A DNA stretch of 64,000 nt from positions 62,001 through 126,000 of the forward strand of contig NZ_FXTH01000004.1 in the NCBI RefSeq assembly GCF_900182555.1. Reading direction: 5' to 3'. This DNA comes from Fodinibius sediminis. Its GTDB lineage: Bacteria; Bacteroidota; Rhodothermia; Balneolales; Balneolaceae. Within the stretch, counting starts at the first letter, position 1. The number at the start of each line of letters is the position of its first letter. Shown one piece after another: positions 17,340 through 25,970 of the stretch. The translations under genes and the position numbers were made by a program. The notes below the pieces were generated by a model. The model had not been told where the DNA came from and ran no database searches. It saw nothing but the letters and a program-made list of their open reading frames with translations.

Positions 17340-18713
17340 CTACCGTTCAATGTTATATTTTTTCATCTTGTTGTACATGTGGCTGCGCTGGATATCAATC
17401 GCTTCGGCTGTCTGGGAGATGTTCCAGTCATTTTCATCCAATTTTCGCAGCAAAAATAATCGTTCTGAGGCTTCTTTAAAACCCTGAAAAGTGCTGGAAC
17501 TGTCAAGCAGGCTGTCAGCTCCCTGCGGCTTGCGGGTGCCTGTGAGCGTCAATTCATTGATATCCTGCTCCCGGATCGTAGCGTCTTCAGCCAGCAAGCC
17601 GAGCCGTTCAACCGCATTTTGCAGCTCCCTCACATTGCCCGACCACTGCTGTTTTTTTAATGCTTCGAGCGCCTCATCTGTAAAGGAGATACCGGAAAAC
17701 ATGATATCCTTTTCGGCAAGATGCTCGAGCCATCGCTTGGCCAGTGCCGGGATATCCTCGCGCCGCTCGCGCAGCGGGGGCACATGAATAGGAATCACAT
17801 TCAGCCGATGATACAGATCTTCGCGGAACCCGCCGCTGTCAATCTCTTCGAGCAGATCCTTGTTGGTAGCTGCAATCACCCGTACATCCACAGCAATCTT
17901 CTCGGTTCCCCCCACGCGGATGATGGCATTCTCCTGCAGGGCCCGCAGCACCTTGGCCTGCGCTTTTGCACTCATATCCCCCACTTCATCCAAAAAGAGG
18001 GTGCCACCATCGGCTTGTTCAAACTTACCAATACGCTGGCTGCTGGCGCCGGTAAAAGCACCTTTCTCGTGCCCGAAAAGTTCACTTTCGAGCAAGTCGG
18101 CCGGAATAGCAGCGCAATTCACCTCCACAAACGCCTCGTTGCTGCGCTGGCTTTTCTCATGAATCCACCGGGCTACAAGCTCCTTGCCGGTTCCATTCTC
18201 GCCGGTTACCATGACCCTCGAATTTGTCTGGGCCACCTTGTCGATGGTTTCCTTGATCTTTTTGATGGCGCGGCTTTCACCAATAATTTCAGGTACCTGG
18301 GGCAGCCGGGAGCGCATGGTTTTGTTTTCTTCGGTCAGCCGGTGCTGATCAAGGGCATTGCGCACACTCACCAGCAGCCGGTTCAGGTCGGGGGGTTTCT
18401 GGATAAAATCAAAGGCTCCCTTCTTGGTCGCCTCCACCGCAATCTCAATATTTCCGTGCCCTGAAATCATGATAACCGGAAACTGATACTGCTCCTCCTT
18501 GAGCCTGGTGAGCACCTCCATGCCATCGATGCCCTTCATTTTGATATCCAGGAGCATAAGATCTACCGGCTCTTCAGCCAGTACCCCGAAGACCTGTTCC
18601 CCATTTTCTGCTTCCAGCACGCGATAATCCTCAAACTCGAGTATATCGCGAAGTGAATTGCGGATGCTTTCTTCATCATCCGTTACCAGTATTGTCAGTT
18701 TCCTATTCGACAT
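17340..18713 (-). CDS. Sigma54-dependent response regulator, NtrC/AtoC type
   Basis: Phosphorylation-controlled activator of RpoN promoters. The 457 aa protein has three domains. A receiver (1-120) carries acidic residues TDDEE and phospho-acceptor D56 in LMLLDIKMKGIDG. A central AAA+ domain (about 140-370) has Walker A GENGTGKELVA, the sigma54-contacting GAFTGA loop, Walker B TLFLDEVGDMS and an arginine-finger region. A C-terminal Fis-type helix-turn-helix has NDWNISQTAEAIDIQRSHMYNKMKKYNI. No histidine kinase is in the window, so it is an orphan regulator. It follows the PBP4 gene by 5 bases, implying co-transcription with ptsN-like and dacB. The targets are unknown. Confidence 0.92.
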   Translation of the reverse strand: MSNRKLTILVTDDEESIRNSLRDILEFEDYRVLEAENGEQVFGVLAEEPVDLMLLDIKMKGIDGMEVLTRLKEEQYQFPVIMISGHGNIEIAVEATKKGAFDFIQKPPDLNRLLVSVRNALDQHRLTEENKTMRSRLPQVPEIIGESRAIKKIKETIDKVAQTNSRVMVTGENGTGKELVARWIHEKSQRSNEAFVEVNCAAIPADLLESELFGHEKGAFTGASSQRIGKFEQADGGTLFLDEVGDMSAKAQAKVLRALQENAIIRVGGTEKIAVDVRVIAATNKDLLEEIDSGGFREDLYHRLNVIPIHVPPLRERREDIPALAKRWLEHLAEKDIMFSGISFTDEALEALKKQQWSGNVRELQNAVERLGLLAEDATIREQDINELTLTGTRKPQGADSLLDSSSTFQGFKEASERLFLLRKLDENDWNISQTAEAIDIQRSHMYNKMKKYNIER

Positions 18714-18718
18714 TAAAT

Positions 18719-20188
18719 TCAGTATTTGTAATAAATTTTCTGTACAATATCTTCCTGCAGCTCATCAATATAAGAAGTGGGCTCGGTATAATTGTTGGTC
18801 ACGACACTTACTATCAGGGGCTGGCCCGATGCCGATTCCAGGTATCCACTCAAAGCACGCACTCCTGAAATATAACCCGTCTTTCCATACAATTTACCTT
18901 CGACAGGCGAATTCTTAAAGCGATATTCGAGCGTCCCGTCACGGCCCGCCACCGCCAGGCTTTGTTTATAGACCGCAAAGTGGGAATTGTTACGCATTTC
19001 GACCAGCAATTTGCTCAGTCCCTCGGTGGTAATCAGGGTGGAAGATGCCAGGCCCGATCCGTCGTTCATCTCCAGGTCCTCTACATCAATACCCATATCC
19101 ATGGCAAAAGTTTCGATCAGGCTTAGCCCCAGCTCGGTGCTGCCCTGTGTGTTGTAGTGTTCGGCAGCAGCAGTCTTAAGCAACATCTCTGCATAGAAAT
19201 TATTGCTTTCTTTATTCATTTCCTGCAGCAGCTTCCCAAGCGGAACGGACTGATGCTCTGCCAGGACGGTATACCGCGACCCCTCCCAACTTCGATTGTG
19301 ACTCTCCACCATCATGGGCATCGAAAAGGTGATCTTGCCCTGTTCCAGATACTTTTCAAATGTATCTATAAAAAAGCGGGGCGCATCCAGAATCGACAGC
19401 GACTCCTTTTCAATATAATTCCTGGGCAGGGTACTCTCCAGCAGTATGGTGTTGGTGCCCATTATACGCTGGTACGACTCATCATATTCCGAATAGGACG
19501 GCGTAATGACCTGTTCATTGACAAAATCCACGTAATCGGTATCAAAGGGGAACCACTCGATATCCGGCTTCTCCCCGATATCATTCCGGGCATAGACACG
19601 CAGGTCGACGGCATTCTCGTTAAAGGAAAGGGCATTGATTTCAACACCGTAATAAAAGGTGAGATCTTCCCAGCTCCAGCCTTCCGGGTAGGTCTGCTGG
19701 TCAAAATAGGAATCGTTGCCAACCAGCGAACCGCGAATTTTGCGGATGCCCAGGGAATCAAGGGCCTGGTAGAATTTTTCAAATACATAAAAACGGTCTT
19801 CGTTGTAGAATTTTCCACTGATGGAAGGATCCCCGCTTCCACGTACAATAATATCGCCTTCCCAGGTGTCGCCCTCCTGCCTGCCCAGCCCATACAACTT
19901 GGTGGAATACCGGTAATCGGGCCCCAGTTCATTCAGTACCATGGCCGAGCTCAGCAATTTGAAGTTGGAAGCCGGCCGCACAATTTTGTTATAATTGTAT
20001 CCCTCCAGGATCTTACCGGTAGAATCACGGACAATCACCGACCAGAAGGCATCAAAAGCCCGGCTGTTTTCAATTGTTTTCACAATTTCTGATGAAAAGG
20101 CAGTATCCTGAGCCATGACCCCCGTTTGCAGGCTCAAGAGCACTATTAACACAGTCAACGCTGTGCAGATCGTATGTTTAACAAACAT
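18719..20188 (-). CDS. dacB: D-alanyl-D-alanine carboxypeptidase/endopeptidase, PBP4 type
   Basis: Periplasmic class C penicillin-binding protein that trims pentapeptides and cuts peptide cross-links in peptidoglycan. The 489 aa precursor has a signal peptide (about 1-26, ending GVMAQ). The active-site motifs are S74-x-x-K77 in RPASNFKLLS, the SxN motif in KESNNFYAEMLLK (about 335) and KTG in YGKTGYISGVRAL (about 440). The long insert between SxxK and SxN, with segments such as IIVRGSGDPSIS, is typical of the PBP4 family. It lies between the ptsN-like gene (25 bases upstream) and the regulator (5 bases downstream), an operon that may link wall turnover to a signalling system. Confidence 0.93.
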   Translation of the reverse strand: MFVKHTICTALTVLIVLLSLQTGVMAQDTAFSSEIVKTIENSRAFDAFWSVIVRDSTGKILEGYNYNKIVRPASNFKLLSSAMVLNELGPDYRYSTKLYGLGRQEGDTWEGDIIVRGSGDPSISGKFYNEDRFYVFEKFYQALDSLGIRKIRGSLVGNDSYFDQQTYPEGWSWEDLTFYYGVEINALSFNENAVDLRVYARNDIGEKPDIEWFPFDTDYVDFVNEQVITPSYSEYDESYQRIMGTNTILLESTLPRNYIEKESLSILDAPRFFIDTFEKYLEQGKITFSMPMMVESHNRSWEGSRYTVLAEHQSVPLGKLLQEMNKESNNFYAEMLLKTAAAEHYNTQGSTELGLSLIETFAMDMGIDVEDLEMNDGSGLASSTLITTEGLSKLLVEMRNNSHFAVYKQSLAVAGRDGTLEYRFKNSPVEGKLYGKTGYISGVRALSGYLESASGQPLIVSVVTNNYTEPTSYIDELQEDIVQKIYYKY

Positions 20189-20213
20189 AGAAATATGATT
20201 AATTAGAATTCAA

Positions 20214-20684
20214 TCATCCGCTGAAAGAAAGCTGCTCCTCTTTTCTGAATTGTTCAATGATCTCTTCTGATGTCGTACATGCCTGGAGCCGCTGACGGAA
20301 ATTACTGTCGTTCATCAGCCGCGAAATACGGCTCAGCATCTTAATATGCATGCTGTTGCTCGACTGCGGTCCCACCAGCAGAAAAACCATGTTGACCGGC
20401 TTGTCATCGACAGCATTGTAATCCACAGGTTCACTGAGCACCGCAAATGCAGCGTAAGTCTGCTCAATCACCGAGGTTTTGGCATGCGGTATAGCCAATC
20501 CCTTCCCTACCCCCGTAGACATAATATTTTCACGCTCGATAACCGCTTCCAAAATTTTCCCAGCTTCTTCGTCCGATACCTTTCCCTTCAGTGAAGCCAC
20601 CATCTTGTCCAATATTTCAGCTTTGGTACTGGCTTCCAGATTGGGCAAAACAGTTTGGGTATCTAACAAGCTGAAAATATTCAT
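20214..20684 (-). CDS. PTS EIIA-Ntr-like regulatory protein
   Basis: A 156 aa single-domain PTS_EIIA type 2 protein, close to PtsN, which takes a phosphoryl group from NPr/HPr and acts as a regulator rather than a sugar transporter. The active-site histidine is H67 in GLAIPHAKTSVIEQ, and FAVLSEPVDYNAVDDKPVNMVFLLVGPQ is the conserved core strand region. No EIIB/EIIC domains or sugar permease lie nearby. It is first in the minus-strand cluster with dacB and the sigma54 regulator. PtsN genes are often close to rpoN functions in other bacteria, which agrees with that neighbour. The ATG at 20684 is the natural start. Confidence 0.88.
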   Translation of the reverse strand: MNIFSLLDTQTVLPNLEASTKAEILDKMVASLKGKVSDEEAGKILEAVIERENIMSTGVGKGLAIPHAKTSVIEQTYAAFAVLSEPVDYNAVDDKPVNMVFLLVGPQSSNSMHIKMLSRISRLMNDSNFRQRLQACTTSEEIIEQFRKEEQLSFSG

Positions 20685-20841
20685 GCGAAAAATGACTAAA
20701 TTTATCTATTTCATATGCAGCCCAAATATACTCATCGTTTAGCTTCCGATACAACTCCATTAACCAGCTAATCTACAATAAATTTTGAGATCAGAGAAGG
20801 ATCGACTTACTACTTCACTACATTTTTTGTAAACTTTGCTG

Positions 20842-21510
20842 ATGAATTTTTTACAGGGAATTGCCGCCATATTGATCAAAGATCTGCAGACCGAGCTGCG
20901 CTCGCGCTATGCCATGAATACCGTGCTGGCGTTCGTAGGGGCTTCACTGCTGCTTATTCTATTCGCCCTGAATGCCGACCAACTGCCTTCCACGGCCCAG
21001 AGTGCCCTCGTCTGGATTGTCATTCTTTTTGCGGCCCTCTCCAGCCTCTCGCGCTCTTTTGTGATGGAGACGGACAAGCGAACGTTCAATCTGCTGCGCC
21101 TCCACAGCCGTGCGCCCGACGTTTTCCTGGGCAAACTGTGCTTCAACTACCTGTTTACCTTGTCCGTGAACGGCGCCACCTTCCTGGCCTACATTTTTTT
21201 GCTGGGAATAACCATTGCCGACCCCGGCGCTTTTTTGTTAGTTTTGATACTTGGAACAGCCGGCCTTGCAAGCGTAGCCACCATGCTTGGCGCCATTGTA
21301 TCGCAAGCCGACCGCAAGGGAGCCATCTTCTCGGTGTTGAGTATTCCCTTGCTGTTTCCGCTGATACTCATTTTAGTGCAACTGACGGAAGCAGCGCTGA
21401 TCAAGGGCCTTTCCGGGGACTATCTGAATGATTTCTGGGCCCTTATAGGTTATATTGGCACCACCATTACAGCCGGTATCTTACTTTTTGACTATATTTG
21501 GGAAGAATGA
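20842..21510 (+). CDS. ccmB: CcmB-like heme exporter membrane protein
   Basis: Membrane subunit of the CcmAB(C) transporter that supports cytochrome c maturation. The 222 aa product has six hydrophobic helices (about 22-42, 52-70, 98-125, 130-155, 160-185, 195-217). It also has the family's N-terminal amphipathic stretch AAILIKDLQTELRSRYAMNT and the SRSFVMETDKRTFNLLRLH loop. The ATG at 20842 is preferred to a TTG six bases earlier. No ccmA or ccmC is adjacent, so the partner ATPase is elsewhere. The stop overlaps the holB ATG by 4 bases, making it the first gene of a four-gene operon. Confidence 0.85.
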   Translation: MNFLQGIAAILIKDLQTELRSRYAMNTVLAFVGASLLLILFALNADQLPSTAQSALVWIVILFAALSSLSRSFVMETDKRTFNLLRLHSRAPDVFLGKLCFNYLFTLSVNGATFLAYIFLLGITIADPGAFLLVLILGTAGLASVATMLGAIVSQADRKGAIFSVLSIPLLFPLILILVQLTEAALIKGLSGDYLNDFWALIGYIGTTITAGILLFDYIWEE

Positions 21511-22730
21511 CCACCACAGCATACAGCAATCTTAGTTTTGACTTTGGAGACCAGCGACTGGTCGGCCAGTCGTTTGCCCGCAAACAGATCAAACGCATTC
21601 TGCAATCGGGACGTATCAGTCATGCCTATCTGTTTTCAGGATCGCCCGGTATTGGAAAAAAAGCCTTCGCACTGGCTTTTGCAGAACTTATCAATGGCGT
21701 GGACAACCTGACCAGCCTCGGAGAGCAGGCCTTTTCAAAAAAATCATCCTGGTTTACCCATCCCGATATTCACGTTTTTTTGCCGGTTCCCAGCAGTGCC
21801 GTCAGGAATAAGAATATTGAAAAGGAATTGCGTCCCCGCCTCGAAATGCTGCGCGACGACCCGTACGAAGTCGTGGATTTCAGCCTGCGTCCATCGCTGA
21901 CCGATGATGCCAGCTCCAAAAACCTGCAGGCATTCTATCCCATCGACTATTTTCGCGATCACATCCGGAAAGCAGCACGGCTAAAGCCCAATGAAGGACG
22001 CAAAACGATCATTATGCTAACCGACATTGAGCATATGCGCAAGGAAGCGGCAAACGCCTTTCTGAAGTTGCTGGAAGAACCCTCCGAAGACCTGATTTTT
22101 TTTCTTACTACCAGCCATACGGAAGCACTGCTTCCCACCATCCTATCACGCTGCCAGCATATCCAGCTTTCAGCCCTCAAGACCCGTGAAATAGAACAAG
22201 CCCTGATCACCTACGAGGGGCTGTCTGAAAAAGATGCCGCCTACCTGGCAAGGGTATCCGGCGGCAATTACGCCCTGACCCGGTTTTTTGATGTCGATCA
22301 GCTCAAGAGCCTCCGAAAAGAGATTGTGGATTACCTCCGGGCGGCTTATGTACAAGATGCCGTAAAAATTTCGGCGATGGCTCAGGACTGGCAAAGCAGG
22401 GAAAATATCGAAGGACAGATTGCTATCCTGAATGTGCTGGAAGTCTTCTTGCGAGATCTGCTGGTCTTCCGGGCCACCCAAAACAAGAGCCTCATTACCA
22501 ACGCTGACCAGCTGGAGGTAATTCGCAACTTTTGTGAAACCCTCGGCCAGGCGCGCCTGCAGGATATGATTGAAGAGGTCAACCGGTGTAAGCCGATGAT
22601 CTATCAATATGTGCAGGGAAAAATTATTTTTACTGTTCTGGCTTTCCGTTTTTCCAACCTCATGCGTGACCGGGACCTGCCAATTCCAGCCAGCGAACCC
22701 CACAACCATCTACCTGCTTTTTCTGAATGA
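21507..22730 (+). CDS. holB: DNA polymerase III subunit delta' (clamp loader)
   Basis: AAA+ subunit of the clamp loader that opens and loads the beta sliding clamp. The 407 aa product has LVGQSFARKQIKRILQSGRISHAYLF, the Walker A-like SGSPGIGKKAFALAFAE (about 43-60), the sensor/Walker B region TIIMLTDIEHMRKEAANAFLKLLEEPSEDLIFFLTT and the SRCQHIQLSAL sensor-1 serine-arginine motif. The zinc-binding Cys cluster of gamma/tau is absent, which favours delta' over DnaX. Start: the ATG at 21507 overlaps the ccmB stop and follows GGAAGA. It ends inside the dapF start (ATGATGA). Confidence 0.9.
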   Translation: MTTTAYSNLSFDFGDQRLVGQSFARKQIKRILQSGRISHAYLFSGSPGIGKKAFALAFAELINGVDNLTSLGEQAFSKKSSWFTHPDIHVFLPVPSSAVRNKNIEKELRPRLEMLRDDPYEVVDFSLRPSLTDDASSKNLQAFYPIDYFRDHIRKAARLKPNEGRKTIIMLTDIEHMRKEAANAFLKLLEEPSEDLIFFLTTSHTEALLPTILSRCQHIQLSALKTREIEQALITYEGLSEKDAAYLARVSGGNYALTRFFDVDQLKSLRKEIVDYLRAAYVQDAVKISAMAQDWQSRENIEGQIAILNVLEVFLRDLLVFRATQNKSLITNADQLEVIRNFCETLGQARLQDMIEEVNRCKPMIYQYVQGKIIFTVLAFRFSNLMRDRDLPIPASEPHNHLPAFSE

Positions 22731-23569
22731 TGACAAACGATAACAGACAAACCATCCCCTTTACCAAAATGCAGGGTGCCGGCAATGATTTTGTGGTGGT
22801 AAATAACACGAAACAGCTGTTTTCACAGAACACGCTCATCGAGCTTACCCCCAAACTCTGTGACCGAAAATACGGCGTCGGCTCCGATGGCCTGCTGGCG
22901 CTGTGCCGCGCCGAACAGGACGAGGCGGACTATACAATGTTTTATCGCAACCCCGACGGAAGTGATGCCGGCATGTGCGGCAACGGCGCCCGGTGTATTG
23001 CCCTCTTCGCCCGGACCCTTGGTTTTGGCGAGGAGCATACCTTCAATGTCCATGACAGGCTCTACCGGGCAATTGTTACCGGTGACCATGAGGTGCGAAT
23101 TTCCTTCCCCGTGGAAACATCTGTAAATGAGATCATGGTCAACAACCGGAAGATGTGGGAACTGAATACCGGTACCGAGCATGTTGTTGTCGCCGTTGAC
23201 AGCGATACCCTTCAGCAAAAAGATCATCTGCGCGAAGACGGGGAAACGCTTCGCTACCATTCCGCCTTCCAGCCCAGGGGCACCAACGTAAATTTTATCA
23301 GCGGAATCCATGAAAGCAAACTCAGGCTGCAGACCTATGAACGCGGCGTCGAAAACCTTACGCTCGCCTGCGGAACAGGTGCAATAGCTTCGGCCCTGGC
23401 CTGGCATCACCTGGAGAAGCCGACTCGGCCCAGGCAGCCCTATGAGGTAATCACCGAGGGAGGCGTGCTGCGCATCTACTTTAAATACAATCCCCAGACG
23501 CTTACCTACTCCAACCTTGAACTGGAAGGACCGGCCCATTTTGTATTCGAAGGCTCCTATTTTATTTAG
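22727..23569 (+). CDS. dapF: Diaminopimelate epimerase
   Basis: PLP-independent racemase that turns LL-DAP into meso-DAP for peptidoglycan and lysine synthesis. The 280 aa protein has KMQGAGNDFVVVNN at the N-terminus and the two catalytic cysteines: C84 in GMCGNGARC and C215 in TLACGTGAIAS. FQPRGTNVNFI is the usual substrate loop. Translation is coupled to holB by a 4-base overlap, and the end overlaps the following lipoprotein gene by about 29 bases. The last enzyme of the lysine branch, LysA, lies at the far end of the window fused to aspartokinase. Confidence 0.95.
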   Translation: MMTNDNRQTIPFTKMQGAGNDFVVVNNTKQLFSQNTLIELTPKLCDRKYGVGSDGLLALCRAEQDEADYTMFYRNPDGSDAGMCGNGARCIALFARTLGFGEEHTFNVHDRLYRAIVTGDHEVRISFPVETSVNEIMVNNRKMWELNTGTEHVVVAVDSDTLQQKDHLREDGETLRYHSAFQPRGTNVNFISGIHESKLRLQTYERGVENLTLACGTGAIASALAWHHLEKPTRPRQPYEVITEGGVLRIYFKYNPQTLTYSNLELEGPAHFVFEGSYFI

Positions 23570-24839
23570 GCTACTGCTCTTCTTTATTTGGGGAGGCCTT
23601 GCAGGCTGCGCCGTGCCCCAATCAAGCTCCGAGGCCCCACAGGCGGTGCCAGAAGCCGGCCTGCGGCAGCCTTTCTCTCTTGCCGAACAGCAGCCCCCGC
23701 CCCCTGATATTCAGAGCGTGCGCCTTCATCCCGTGGGCTCCCCCGGCGCCCCACCCATCCTGCTCCTGAATACCAGCGAACAGCTGATTCTCACTTTTGA
23801 TGATCTGAGTCGACAGAACCGTCAATTCCGCGTCGAGATGGTTCATTACAGCCGCAGCTGGCATCCAAGTCCCCTTTCACCTTCTGCCTACCTTGACGGC
23901 TTTTCGTACAGCTATATCCAGGAATCCAACCAAAGCTTTAGCCGGAATCCCCCCTACCGCCGACTGGAATACCGCTTTCCCAACGAACGGATGGCTCCCA
24001 GCGCAAGCGGAAACTACCTGCTCAGGGTTTATGACCACCAGGGAAACAACCTGCTCTTTTCCATGCCCTTTTTCGTGACTGAGAAGGAAGGGGACCTTCA
24101 AATGAGGGTAGAAACCCTGTTTGCCCAGCGCACAGACGGACAGGTTCTTCACCAGCTCTTCAGTACCTACCGGTACCCCGGCTTTGTGGAATTCCCCCGG
24201 TTTGACCTGTCCATCCAGTACGTACAAAACCAGTTCTGGGGACGAAGTCGCGCGGCCGGCGCCCCAAGCACTTCCGCCCCCGGGCAGGTTTCCGGCTATC
24301 TCATGCAGGATGAGGCTTTCCCCGCCAATTATGCCAGCCGGCTGCTCGATATTCGATCCTTTGAAGCGGATGGAAGACAAATTATGGAATACCGCCCGGA
24401 CGAGCACCCTCCTGCCCTTCTTCTCCGAAAAGACCTTCAATACCTGGACAGCCGGGCATATCCGGCTTCAACTCCCGACCCGACAGCAACTGATCGAAAC
24501 GCCCGCTATGCCCGGGTACATTTCTCCCTGGAAACAGCGGATTCTGTGTCACCCGATGATGATCTCTATGTGGTGGGCGATTTCAACAATTGGATGATCT
24601 CTCCTGACAATGCGATGCGCTACGACGCTTCAACAGGCCTCTGGAAGGGAACCGCCCTCATAAAGCAAGGGGTGTATACGTATAAATATATTCGCGCAAC
24701 CCGGCAGATGGTTGAAGACCTGGCACCAATCCGAAGGCTATCGCCGCCGCGGCAGACCTACCGGGGCTTCGTCTATTTTAAAGACCCCGACCGGAATTTT
24801 GACCGTCTCCTCACGGTCGAGAAGATCATTACTCAGTAG
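23541..24839 (+). CDS. T9SS plug-type lipoprotein (DUF5103 family)
   Basis: Predicted outer-membrane or periplasmic lipoprotein of the DUF5103 family. The founding Flavobacterium member was found as the periplasmic plug of SprA. The signal peptide RLLLFFIWGGLAGC ends in a lipobox with C23. Domain 1 starts at IQSVRLHPVGSPGAPPILLLNTSEQLILTFDDL, followed by paired beta domains (FRVEMVHYSRSW; YRRLEYRFPNERMAPSASGNYLLRVYDHQGN). A CBM48-like end domain contains LYVVGDFNNWMISPDNAMRYD. The ATG is missing: TTG codons lie at 23517 and 23541, and I prefer the latter because it gives a normal-length signal. It overlaps dapF, so it is the last gene of the operon. Its pairing with the sprA gene at 3.9-11.1 kb is inference. 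Confidence 0.82.
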   Translation: MYSKAPILFRLLLFFIWGGLAGCAVPQSSSEAPQAVPEAGLRQPFSLAEQQPPPPDIQSVRLHPVGSPGAPPILLLNTSEQLILTFDDLSRQNRQFRVEMVHYSRSWHPSPLSPSAYLDGFSYSYIQESNQSFSRNPPYRRLEYRFPNERMAPSASGNYLLRVYDHQGNNLLFSMPFFVTEKEGDLQMRVETLFAQRTDGQVLHQLFSTYRYPGFVEFPRFDLSIQYVQNQFWGRSRAAGAPSTSAPGQVSGYLMQDEAFPANYASRLLDIRSFEADGRQIMEYRPDEHPPALLLRKDLQYLDSRAYPASTPDPTATDRNARYARVHFSLETADSVSPDDDLYVVGDFNNWMISPDNAMRYDASTGLWKGTALIKQGVYTYKYIRATRQMVEDLAPIRRLSPPRQTYRGFVYFKDPDRNFDRLLTVEKIITQ

Positions 24840-24914
24840 GCTCCCTCTTCCAGCCAGGCTACCCGGTCAAAACCGGCCCCATCCCTGCAGCAGAAGTTCT
24901 CTGCGGACGCCCGC

Positions 24915-25970
24915 TTACTCTCGATATTTCTGCACCAGGTATTCGTACGTTTTATCAGCTGCCGCATTCCACTGAAAACCCTGTGCATATTGCTGACCTC
25001 TGTGTGCCAGGTCCTCACACAGCTCTTCAGAGCCGATCATATGATCAATAGCTCCCGCTATTTCTTCCGGTTTCCGGGGGTTTACCGTCAACGCATACCC
25101 TTGCGCCAGCTCCTTGAGAGCAGAAGTATTGGAAGTAACCACCGGCGTACCGCACGCCATGGCCTCAAGCACCGGCAGTCCGAAGCCTTCAAACAGTGAA
25201 GGGTAAACAAAAAGTTCAGCAGCTGAATAGAGACCCGGTAATACATCATCCGATACGTAACCCAGAAAACGAACGGACTCTGCAATATCCCTATCGACCT
25301 CGAAAGAAAAGGTATGGATGCTTCCCCCGGCAATCACCAGCTCCACTTCTTCAGTTATGTCCGCCGGAAGCCTGTTCCAGGCCTCAAGGATGCCATCGAT
25401 ATTTTTTCGCGGATCGATGGATCCAACGGTAAGTATAAACGGCTTTTGAAGGTTAAACCCCTTGCGCAACGCATCCGTTTCTTCCTGTTCCCTCGGGTAG
25501 AAGTGATCGGTTCGCACGCCGTTATAGATCACCTGTACCTTCCCTTTTGTCTGCGGAAACTGTTCGTTGATTGTCCTTTTGGAGTATTCCGATACGGTTA
25601 TGATGCCCTTTACCCGTTTCAGCAAGGGCGGCAGAATAAGGGACCGCCAACGGGTATAGCGATCTTCAAACCACTGGGGATACAGCTGGTCAGAGATATC
25701 ATGCAGGGTGATTACCTGGTTCTCATTGAACACCGGGCCGATATTAGTTGGCGACCAAAGCAGTTCATCGCCCCTGATCTTCAGCGGCATGACCGTTTGC
25801 ATCCATAGCTGTCGCAGTGTGTTGGACGCGATGGACGCCGGTGGTTCTACATAGCGATGGGGGTATGCTTTTTGTCGAAACCCCCGGACAACCTCGCGGG
25901 CATAACGCTGTACTCCCGTCACATCCTGTTTTCTGAAATGTCCATTGATCACAACCGGAGTCTCTGTCAT
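24915..25970 (-). CDS. Glycosyltransferase family 4 (GT-B fold)
   Basis: Retaining nucleotide-sugar glycosyltransferase of the GT4 type, acting on a lipid-linked glycan at the cytoplasmic face. The 351 aa protein shows an N-terminal Rossmann domain (VTGVQRYAREVVRGFRQ), the linker FILTVGSIDPRKNIDGILEAWNRL (about 178) and the C-terminal donor-binding motif YPSLFEGFGLPVLEAMACGTPVVTSN (about 265-290), with the two Glu of the E-x7-E pair. The ATG at 25970 overlaps the upstream ligase gene by 4 bases. It is the last gene of the surface-glycan locus. The donor sugar cannot be told. Confidence 0.9.
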   Translation of the reverse strand: MTETPVVINGHFRKQDVTGVQRYAREVVRGFRQKAYPHRYVEPPASIASNTLRQLWMQTVMPLKIRGDELLWSPTNIGPVFNENQVITLHDISDQLYPQWFEDRYTRWRSLILPPLLKRVKGIITVSEYSKRTINEQFPQTKGKVQVIYNGVRTDHFYPREQEETDALRKGFNLQKPFILTVGSIDPRKNIDGILEAWNRLPADITEEVELVIAGGSIHTFSFEVDRDIAESVRFLGYVSDDVLPGLYSAAELFVYPSLFEGFGLPVLEAMACGTPVVTSNTSALKELAQGYALTVNPRKPEEIAGAIDHMIGSEELCEDLAHRGQQYAQGFQWNAAADKTYEYLVQKYRE

